From: Pelagibacteraceae bacterium
GTDB taxonomy: Bacteria; Pseudomonadota; Alphaproteobacteria; HIMB59
Direction of reading: 5' to 3'
Assembly: GCA_008638215.1 (NCBI GenBank)
Contig: VTPN01000007.1
Span: 1-49,421 of the forward strand
Length of the DNA stretch: 49,421 bases
Shown: positions 43,495 through 49,421 of the stretch, piece by piece
Position numbering within the stretch: the first letter of the stretch is position 1
Layout: every line of letters starts with the position of its first letter
The notes under the pieces: generated by a model
Database searches by the model: none
What the model was told of the DNA's origin: nothing
Seen by the model: the letters and a program-made list of their open reading frames with translations, nothing else
Position numbers and translations under genes: made by a program

Positions 43495-44886
43495 ATGTCA
43501 AATTTATCATCAGTCGCGTATCTTATTTCATCAATTTTATTCATCCTTTCTCTTAGAGGTTTGTCTCATCCTACTACAGCTAGAAGAGGAAATTTTTACG
43601 GCATCCTAGGTATGACTATAGCAATTATTACGACCGTCTCTAATCCAGGTGTATTAAGTTATAAAGAAATCGCAATTGCTTTTATCATTGGTGGCTTAAT
43701 TGGAAGTGTTATTGCTATACGAATTCAAATGACCGCATTACCTCAGTTGGTTGCGGCTTTCCATAGTTTGGTGGGATTAGCTGCTGTTTTTGTGGCTGCC
43801 TCAGCTTTCTATAATCCTATTGCTTTTAATATTGGAACTCCAGGAAATATTCCTCTTGGCAGTTTGGTTGAAATGGCCATTGGAACAGCTATTGGTGCTG
43901 TTACTTTTACAGGATCAATCATTGCTTTTGGTAAGCTTCAAGGTTTTGTTTCAGGAAACCCTTTAGTTTTTAAAGGTCAACATCTTCTTAATCTTCTTCT
44001 AGGACTAGGAATTATTGCATTGATTGCAAAATTTTGTATCGATCAAAATCCAGAATACTTTTGGATGATTGTTGTGGCTTCCTTTTTAATTGGCGTTCTG
44101 TTGATCGTCCCAATTGGTGGCGCAGATATGCCGGTTATTGTTTCTATGCTTAACTCTTATTCAGGTTGGGCCGCTGCTGGTATTGGCTTTACTCTATCAA
44201 ATAATCTTCTAATTATTACTGGTGCCCTAGTGGGATCTTCAGGAGCAATCTTGAGTTACATTATGTGTAAAGGAATGAATAGATCATTCTTAAATGTTTT
44301 ATTAGGTGGATTTGGTGGCGAGCAAGCAGCCAGTGCAACGGGAGTCAAAGATGACCGAATTGCAAAACAGGGTAATGCTGCAGATGCTGCTTTCATGATG
44401 AAAAATAGTAAAACAATTATCATTGTTCCTGGTTATGGTATGGCCGTTGCGCAAGCACAACATGCCTTAAGAGAAATGGGTGACTTATTAAAAGCGGCAG
44501 GAGCTCAAGTTCGTTATGCTATTCACCCTGTAGCTGGAAGAATGCCAGGCCATATGAACGTTTTATTAGCAGAAGCTAATGTTCCCTATGATGAAGTTTT
44601 AGAATTAGATGAAATTAATAGGGATTTCTCTCAAACTGATGTTGCTTTTGTAATCGGAGCGAACGATGTCACTAACCCAGCTGCAAAAACAGACAAAACT
44701 AGTGCGATTTATGGAATGCCTATTCTCGATGTAGAAAATGCAGGACAAGTATTCTTTGTGAAAAGGGGTATGGCTAGTGGTTATGCTGGAGTGCAAAACG
44801 AGCTATTCTTCCGAGACAACACATTGATGTTGTTTGGAGATGCGAAAAAAGTTTGTGAAGATATAATAAAGGGATTAGAAAACTAA
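43495..44886 (+). CDS. pntB: Transhydrogenase beta subunit
   Basis: NADP(H)-binding subunit: about eight or nine membrane helices (1-270) then the dIII NADP domain (about 285-463). The dIII motifs are [15 protein letters not shown] (the [10 protein letters not shown] loop), [22 protein letters not shown], and [25 protein letters not shown]. The length of 463 aa is normal. It has a Shine-Dalgarno AAAGGA before ATG. It ends convergently with rpsU, overlapping by 4 bases. Confidence 0.97.
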   Translation: MSNLSSVAYLISSILFILSLRGLSHPTTARRGNFYGILGMTIAIITTVSNPGVLSYKEIAIAFIIGGLIGSVIAIRIQMTALPQLVAAFHSLVGLAAVFVAASAFYNPIAFNIGTPGNIPLGSLVEMAIGTAIGAVTFTGSIIAFGKLQGFVSGNPLVFKGQHLLNLLLGLGIIALIAKFCIDQNPEYFWMIVVASFLIGVLLIVPIGGADMPVIVSMLNSYSGWAAAGIGFTLSNNLLIITGALVGSSGAILSYIMCKGMNRSFLNVLLGGFGGEQAASATGVKDDRIAKQGNAADAAFMMKNSKTIIIVPGYGMAVAQAQHALREMGDLLKAAGAQVRYAIHPVAGRMPGHMNVLLAEANVPYDEVLELDEINRDFSQTDVAFVIGANDVTNPAAKTDKTSAIYGMPILDVENAGQVFFVKRGMASGYAGVQNELFFRDNTLMLFGDAKKVCEDIIKGLEN

Positions 44887-45083
44887 TCGTATTTCTTTTT
44901 ACGCATTAGCTTTTTGAATCGTTTAATAGATTCTTCTTTTTCGCGAAGCTTTCTTTCAGATGGTTTTTCATAATGTTTTCTAAGTTTTAACTCTTTGAAA
45001 ATACCTTCTCTTAAAAGCTTTTTCTTCAAAACGCGAATAGCGGCTTCTACGTTATTATCTCTAACTTGAACTTCTATAGTCAA
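44883..45083 (-). CDS. rpsU: Small ribosomal subunit protein bS21
   Basis: 30S subunit protein needed for mRNA binding. [43 protein letters not shown] is characteristic but longer than 20 residues, so key parts are VRDNN (near the start), LKKKL and [10 protein letters not shown] start at TTG 45083 (66 aa), because GAGG (complement of 45092-45095) lies 8 bases upstream and family proteins begin just before the VRDNN segment. The longer frame from 45149 would run into the divergent COQ9 coding region. The gap to COQ9 (45084-45120) must hold both promoters. Confidence 0.93.
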   Translation of the reverse strand: MTIEVQVRDNNVEAAIRVLKKKLLREGIFKELKLRKHYEKPSERKLREKEESIKRFKKLMRKKKYD

Positions 45084-45120
45084 TCTAGTAACCTCATAAA
45101 GGCGTAAGTTATATATAATT

Positions 45121-45750
45121 ATGAAATCAAAGCAAGAAAAATTAGCCAATTTATTTGTTCAAGATGTACCAAAATTTGGCTGGTCGAGAGAAACCCTTCT
45201 TCAATGTGCAAAAAAACTGAAGATCTCGACACCTAATCTAGCTTTATTGTTCCCATCCTTTGAATACGATGTATTAAAGTTTCTCATTGCCCAAAATAAT
45301 GCTTTTGTTGAAAAGAATTATAATTCTTTTAATAATTCTCGCCTAAAAGTAAGAGATAAAATTAAAACGATCCTAGAATTAAAGTTTGAGAGTAATGCTT
45401 ATTTAAAAAAGGCTTTACCAGAGATGTTAAAGTTCTTACTTCGTCCAGGTAATCTTTTAATGTCAATAAAGTTACTTCATGAAAATAGTGATTTTATCTG
45501 GAAGCTTTCTGGCGATACATCAAATGACTTTAGTTATTACTCTAAAAGAGGATTACTTTCGATGATTTACTTAGCAACTCTAATTTATTGGTTAAATGAT
45601 AGATCTAATAAAAATATTGCTACCAAAAACTTTATTAGCAAATCAGTGGACGGAATTGTTGATGGGGTATCTCGATTAAAACAACTTGGAACTTTAAGAA
45701 ACCTTGCTCAAAGCTTTATGGCAAGGTATTCAACTAGCAAAGCCTCCTAA
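45121..45750 (+). CDS. COQ9-family protein (rpsU-divergent)
   Basis: TetR-like all-helical lipid-binding protein; the mitochondrial relative COQ9 presents ubiquinone intermediates to COQ7. The bacterial family is recognised as lying divergent from rpsU, exactly as here. Diagnostic motifs are [20 protein letters not shown] near residue 140 and the following [11 protein letters not shown]. The N-terminal helices ([15 protein letters not shown]) fit the degenerate TetR-type HTH. 209 aa is normal. An ABC1/COQ8-like gene lies 3 kb upstream. It converges with the SDR gene, overlapping by 4 bases. Confidence 0.93.
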   Translation: MKSKQEKLANLFVQDVPKFGWSRETLLQCAKKLKISTPNLALLFPSFEYDVLKFLIAQNNAFVEKNYNSFNNSRLKVRDKIKTILELKFESNAYLKKALPEMLKFLLRPGNLLMSIKLLHENSDFIWKLSGDTSNDFSYYSKRGLLSMIYLATLIYWLNDRSNKNIATKNFISKSVDGIVDGVSRLKQLGTLRNLAQSFMARYSTSKAS

Positions 45751-46499
45751 GGCCTCGCAGTCAATCCGCCGTCAATAATCAATTCAGTTCCAGTTATATA
45801 TTCGCTTTGTTCACTTAATAAAAATAAAATTCCTTGAGCTATACCCTCCGGCTGAATAACTTTTTTAATTGGCATAAATTCTTTTAAGTTTTTTTTTGCA
45901 TTAGGGATTTTTTTCCATCGATTTTGCATTGGAGTTTCTACAGCGCCTGGAAGAATACAGTTGCTTCTTATGTTATATGACCCGAACTGAATAGCTAATG
46001 ACTTAGATAATCGGATCATGGCGGCTTTACTTGCACCATAAGCGTCTTGAGGTTTGTCATCACCCGAAAGAGCATCAACTGAAGATATATGAACCATAGA
46101 TCCAAATTTATTTTTTTTCATCACGGGGATGATAAACTTAGAGAGCAAAACCATAGTTTTAAGATTTATATCAAAGACTTGATCCCAAATATCTAAGTCC
46201 AGATCAACTGCAGAAACATCTTTTCCAAACCACAAAACTCCCGTGGTATTTACTAGGTAGTCTATTCTTTTATTGGTTTTTATAAAATTATTGATAGCTT
46301 TTTTTAATTCAACTTCATTGACTAAATCGATTTGACAATATGTTACTTTTTTATGGTGAAGAATTTTTTTAGTTGGTTTTTGTATATCTAAAGCAAGAAT
46401 TTTCACGTTGTAATCTAGTAATAATTTTATTGTTGCTAGGCCCATCCCGCCTGCGGCCCCAGTGACTACAACCGTTTTTCCCTTGAGATTTAATTTCAC
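45747..46499 (-). CDS. Short-chain dehydrogenase/reductase
   Basis: 250-aa classical SDR. The cofactor motif is TGAAGGMG (13-20), NTTG is the structural strand motif (about 83-86), the Ser is in HISSVDALSG (about 139) and the catalytic YGASK is about 153-157. The C-terminus ends [10 protein letters not shown]. The typical 3-oxoacyl/hydroxyacid SDR shape is complete, but substrate and NAD/NADP choice cannot be read with confidence. It is convergent with COQ9 and divergent from the aldehyde dehydrogenase (110-base gap). Co-function with the latter two genes is possible but unproven. Confidence 0.85.
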   Translation of the reverse strand: MKLNLKGKTVVVTGAAGGMGLATIKLLLDYNVKILALDIQKPTKKILHHKKVTYCQIDLVNEVELKKAINNFIKTNKRIDYLVNTTGVLWFGKDVSAVDLDLDIWDQVFDINLKTMVLLSKFIIPVMKKNKFGSMVHISSVDALSGDDKPQDAYGASKAAMIRLSKSLAIQFGSYNIRSNCILPGAVETPMQNRWKKIPNAKKNLKEFMPIKKVIQPEGIAQGILFLLSEQSEYITGTELIIDGGLTARP

Positions 46500-46556
46500 A
46501 ACAAAAATCTAAATTTTTATCAATAATATGTAAACTCAGTAATTTAAAGAAAGCCA

Positions 46557-46585
46557 TTGACTTTTTTTGAGCAAATTTTCATTAT
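46557..46585 (+). promoter_or_regulatory. Candidate sigma-70 promoter of the aldehyde dehydrogenase
   Basis: TTGACT (46557-46562) is one base from TTGACA, and CATTAT (46580-46585) follows after a 17-base spacer. TATATT at 46583 is an alternative -10. The ribosome-binding site GGAG (46601-46604) lies 5 bases before ATG 46610. The gap 46500-46609 also separates the divergent SDR start and is otherwise A+T-rich. Confidence 0.45.
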
Positions 46586-46609
46586 ATTGCCTTTAACTGT
46601 GGAGCAAAT

Positions 46610-47998
46610 ATGAGCATTCAAAAAACAATTACCCCTATTGATAATTCTGTTTATTTAGAAAGACCTTTATCAACCCAAAATGAAATTGATAAAGTCATCG
46701 AGAATTCCAAAAAAAGTTTTCAGTCATGGAGAAATACTTCCATCGAAGATCGAATTACAATTATTAACAAATTTATCGATAATTTAATTGCGCTTAAACC
46801 GGAGGTTTCAAAAGAGATTTGTTGGCAAATTGGAAGACCTATTTCTCAATGTGGAAACGAATTAAGAGGTTTTGAGGAAAGATCAAGACACATGGTAAAG
46901 ATCGCCAAAGAGTCTCTTCAAAATATTCCTGCTACCAAAAATGATGAATTTGATAATTACATCTATAAGTCACCTCTTGGAGTTATATTTGTCATGGCTC
47001 CATGGAATTATCCTATTATTACTGCAACCAATACTATTGTCCCTGCTTTATTAGCAGGCAATACTATTTTAATTAAGCATTCCTCTCAATCACCTCGATG
47101 TGCTGAGTTAATTTCGCAAGCTTTTGAAAATACAGGCTTACCTGAAGGTGTATTTCAATTTGTTCACACAGATCATCAATCTTGTGAAAAAATTATTTCA
47201 GATAATCGAATTGCCCATGTTGTTTTTACCGGATCGGTAAAAGGTGGCCAGGAAGTAAAAAGATATATTGGTACTCGCTTTATAAATGTGGGACTTGAGT
47301 TAGGAGGTAAAGATCCAGCTTATGTTCGATCTGATGCAGATTTAAATCACGCTATCGAGAATTTAGTGGATGGCGCAATGTTTAACTCCGGACAGTCTTG
47401 TTGCGGTATTGAGAGAATTTATGTAGATCAGTCAATTTATAAGGACTTTATTGATGGTTTTAAAAGTTTAACTGAGCAGTACAAGTTAGGTGACCCTTCG
47501 AAAGAGGATACTAATCTTGGACCTGTTGTTCGACTTTCGGCTGCAAACTTTATTCGAGGCCAAATTTCAGAAGCAGAAAAACAAGGAGCTAAAAGATTAA
47601 TAGATGAGTCTAAATTTAGTATTTCTAAAGAAGATAATTGTTATGTAGCCCCTCAAGTAATGATTGATGTTGATCATTCAATGAGATTTATGATGGAAGA
47701 AACCTTTGGCCCTGCAGTTGGTATTATGCCAGTCAAAGATCATAATGAAGCTAAATCATTGATGAATGACAGCCCTTATGGATTAACAGCATCTATTTGG
47801 ACCAAAGATTTAGATTTTGCTAAAGATTTTGGTAAAGACATTGAAACAGGTACCTTTTTTATGAATAGATGTGATTACCTTGACCCCGCACTTGCCTGGA
47901 CTGGTGTTAAGGATACTGGTGTAGGTTGTTCTTTATCAGTTTTAGCCTTTGATCAATTGACAAGACCTCAAAGCTTTCATATGAGAAGCCTAAAATAG
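46610..47998 (+). CDS. NAD(P)-dependent aldehyde dehydrogenase
   Basis: Oxidises an aldehyde to an acid. The ALDH landmarks are APWNY (130-134, N133), K156 in LIKHSSQSP, FTGSVKGG (206-213), LELGGK (229-234, base E230) and the catalytic Cys264 in GQSCC. The length of 462 aa is slightly shorter than the usual 480-500. Substrate specificity is not assignable. The N-terminal TITPIDNSVYLERPLS resembles small ALDHs found with amine or aminotransferase genes. It has its own promoter-like sequence and GGAG site. The class-III aminotransferase follows 50 bases downstream, so a linked amine-to-aldehyde-to-acid route is a reasonable inference. Confidence 0.9.
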   Translation: MSIQKTITPIDNSVYLERPLSTQNEIDKVIENSKKSFQSWRNTSIEDRITIINKFIDNLIALKPEVSKEICWQIGRPISQCGNELRGFEERSRHMVKIAKESLQNIPATKNDEFDNYIYKSPLGVIFVMAPWNYPIITATNTIVPALLAGNTILIKHSSQSPRCAELISQAFENTGLPEGVFQFVHTDHQSCEKIISDNRIAHVVFTGSVKGGQEVKRYIGTRFINVGLELGGKDPAYVRSDADLNHAIENLVDGAMFNSGQSCCGIERIYVDQSIYKDFIDGFKSLTEQYKLGDPSKEDTNLGPVVRLSAANFIRGQISEAEKQGAKRLIDESKFSISKEDNCYVAPQVMIDVDHSMRFMMEETFGPAVGIMPVKDHNEAKSLMNDSPYGLTASIWTKDLDFAKDFGKDIETGTFFMNRCDYLDPALAWTGVKDTGVGCSLSVLAFDQLTRPQSFHMRSLK

Positions 47999-48011
47999 TA
48001 ACTTCATATTT

Positions 48012-48044
48012 TTAGCTAATTGTAATAGCTTAGACATTAGCTAA
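48012..48044 (+). promoter_or_regulatory. 9-bp inverted repeat between ALDH and aminotransferase genes
   Basis: TTAGCTAAT (48012-48020) pairs with ATTAGCTAA (48036-48044) around a 15-base loop. Each arm contains the palindrome TTAGCTAA, so the arms are also tandem operator-like sites 25 bases apart. A degenerate copy ATAGCTTA lies between. The stem ends 4 bases before ATG 48049, which has no Shine-Dalgarno sequence. It could be an RNA hairpin affecting initiation, or a protein site. Confidence 0.35.
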
Positions 48045-48048
48045 TCTT

Positions 48049-49416
48049 ATGTCAAAAAAGAACAAACTAAGCTCAAGTGAAAAGGTATCAGAAGGTGATA
48101 TAAATTTATCTCCTCAAAGAAAAGCGTGGTCAGAAGCCCATATAAGCAAAGAGACAAAAAATTTATTATCTGAAGACGCAAAATATTTTTTACATCAATC
48201 GCTTTCTAGTCCTTGTTTAAATGTTCTCACTAACAGTGAGGGTATTTATTTAAAAGATTTGCAGGGTAGAAACATCATGGACTTTCATGGCAATAGTGTG
48301 CACCAAGTAGGCTATGGAAATCCAAAAGTTATTAAAGCGATCAAAGAACAACTTGACGAACTTCCTTTTTGTCCGAGACGTTATACAAATAAATCAGCTA
48401 TAGATCTCGCAAAGCGTTTAGCAGAATTAGCTCCGGGGAAATTAAATAAAATGCTTTTTGCACCCGGAGGGACTAACGCAATAGGAATGGCTCTTAAGCT
48501 AGCTCGATACGCAACAGGAAGATACAAAACAATATCCATGTGGGATAGTTTTCACGGCGCCTCACTTGATGCTATTTCAATAGGAGGAGAAAGTTTATTT
48601 CGAAAAGATTTAGGACCTCTTTTGCCTGGAAATGAGCATGTTCCTCCTCCTACACAAGGCAAGTGTCATTTTAACTGCAAAGATGAAAATCATGATGGTT
48701 GTATTGAATATTTAAAATACATAATTGAGACGGAAGGAGAGATAGGCGCTCTCATAGCAGAACCCATGAGATGGACTACTGTCGAGCTTCCACCCAGAAA
48801 TTATTGGCAGAGAGTTCGAGAGATATGCGATCAAAATGATATTCTTTTAATTTTTGATGAGGTTCCTTCCGCTATAGGCCGAACAGGAAAAATGTTTGTT
48901 TGTGAACATTTTAATGTTGTGCCAGATATGCTGGTAATCGGAAAGGGACTAGGGGGAGGTGTATTCCCATTAGCTGCATTAATTGTAAATGAAAATTTAG
49001 ATATCGCAGGCGATAGGGCTTTGGGACATTACACGCATGAAAAAAGTTCTGTGGGCTGTGCTGCAGCATTAGCAACTATTGACTGCTTATATGAAGATAA
49101 ACTTATTGAAAATTCAGTTTCACTTGGAATTAAAGGATTGGAATTTTTGGAAAAAATGAAATCAGAACATGCAATTATTAGCGATGTAAGAGGTCTTGGT
49201 TTATTTTTTGGAATAGAGTTGAGAGTGGATGGTCAACCCGCTCTCAAAGAAGCAGAAGCAATGATGTATCATTCCCTTTCAAATGGTTTGAGTTATAAAA
49301 TAGGAGGGGGGTGCATTATAACTCTTTGTCCTCCTTTAAATATTTCTGAAAAAGAATTAATTTCTGCTCTAGAAATTATTAAGGCAGGCCTTCAGGAAAT
49401 ATCAAGAAAAGATTAA
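48049..49416 (+). CDS. Class III aminotransferase-fold PLP enzyme (possible amino-phosphonate lyase)
   Basis: PLP fold-type I, class III. FHGNSVHQVGYGNP (79-92), LFAPGGTNAIGMALK (136-150), FHGASLDAI (168-176), DEVPSAIGRTG (270-280) and PLP lysine K299 in VIGKGLGGG. The length of 455 aa is normal. The FHGN-VHQVGYG block and the Cys-containing insert CHFNC (206-210, with C218) remind me of the group that includes (R)-1-hydroxy-2-aminoethylphosphonate ammonia-lyase (PbfA); with the adjacent ALDH this could be a phosphonoacetaldehyde route. That is recollection of family shape, not a search. A GABA or diamine aminotransferase is the alternative. The gene ends 5 bases before the window edge. Confidence 0.8.
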   Translation: MSKKNKLSSSEKVSEGDINLSPQRKAWSEAHISKETKNLLSEDAKYFLHQSLSSPCLNVLTNSEGIYLKDLQGRNIMDFHGNSVHQVGYGNPKVIKAIKEQLDELPFCPRRYTNKSAIDLAKRLAELAPGKLNKMLFAPGGTNAIGMALKLARYATGRYKTISMWDSFHGASLDAISIGGESLFRKDLGPLLPGNEHVPPPTQGKCHFNCKDENHDGCIEYLKYIIETEGEIGALIAEPMRWTTVELPPRNYWQRVREICDQNDILLIFDEVPSAIGRTGKMFVCEHFNVVPDMLVIGKGLGGGVFPLAALIVNENLDIAGDRALGHYTHEKSSVGCAAALATIDCLYEDKLIENSVSLGIKGLEFLEKMKSEHAIISDVRGLGLFFGIELRVDGQPALKEAEAMMYHSLSNGLSYKIGGGCIITLCPPLNISEKELISALEIIKAGLQEISRKD

Positions 49417-49421
49417 TTTTT

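Noticed and set aside
45084-45149. Longer rpsU frame from TTG 45149
   Set aside because: Adds 22 non-ribosomal residues antisense to COQ9 and ignores the GAGG site that fits TTG 45083.
1-49421. Defence system, prophage, IS element or CRISPR array
   Set aside because: No transposase, integrase, cas, restriction or toxin-antitoxin-like genes and no regularly spaced repeat array were seen; essentially all long frames are assignable housekeeping genes.

Overview
The window is a dense, strongly A+T-rich bacterial chromosome segment. It has short or overlapping gene junctions, few intergenic gaps above 100 bases, and no phage, IS, CRISPR or rRNA. Marker genes point to an alphaproteobacterium: petABC (Rieske, cytochrome b, cytochrome c1), a bL25/CTC-type ribosomal protein, a COQ9-family gene divergent from rpsU, a MidA/NDUFAF7-type methyltransferase, an NDUFS6-like zf-CHCC protein, DUF1244, a transhydrogenase split into pntAA/pntAB/pntB, and the uvrC-pgsA-moaD-moaE order. 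Base composition and compactness suggest a genome-streamlined marine lineage (SAR11- or HIMB59-like). That placement is inference; no phylogeny was run.

Layout. 1-3519: the 3' part of ispE, tRNA-Gln(TTG), a Uup-type ABC-F ATPase, a short CCA-adding-type nucleotidyltransferase and trmL. 3520-6107: the cytochrome bc1 operon petABC, with a perfect 14-bp palindrome just before petA. 6115-11885 (minus): ychF, pth, rplY, prs, pgeF, a MidA-like methyltransferase and lgt. 11886-14151 (plus): a doubtful micro-ORF, then overlapping genes ybjN-like, proC, a TetR/COQ9-like helical protein and csaA. 14153-16481 (minus): MarR, OmpR-type regulator and EnvZ-type kinase, resembling petP-petR, divergent from ilvE. 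17424-20473 (minus): uvrC, pgsA, moaD, moaE. 20474-24389: a structured leader followed by speD, ald, selO and a LysR gene in one tight operon. 24386-26409 (minus): htpG plus a 56-residue zf-CHCC gene. 26436-30662: M17 aminopeptidase, SLT lipoprotein, gshA, gshB. 30651-35752 (minus): uvrB, a Ca2+/Na+ exchanger, an AsmA-like protein. 35802-41871: aspC, pyk (minus), DUF1244, pepF and an ABC1 kinase. 41968-44886: pntAA-pntAB-pntB with strong Shine-Dalgarno sites. 44883-45750: rpsU and COQ9. 45747-49416: an SDR, an aldehyde dehydrogenase and a class-III aminotransferase-fold enzyme.

Most of this is housekeeping: respiration and redox (petABC, pnt, COQ9, ABC1, glutathione), translation, DNA repair and amino-acid metabolism. 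The most interesting signals are regulatory or are small deviations in known families. They are: (i) the 65-base leader before speD, with a near-duplicated 18-mer and two mutually exclusive hairpins, one of which hides the Shine-Dalgarno sequence; (ii) an atypical self-processing site in that SpeD, whose partners are Ald, SelO and LysR; (iii) inverted repeats before petA, pntAA and the class-III aminotransferase; (iv) a petPR-like regulator operon in the same window as petABC; (v) the ALDH/class-III pair, which may be a catabolic cassette and possibly a phosphonate one.
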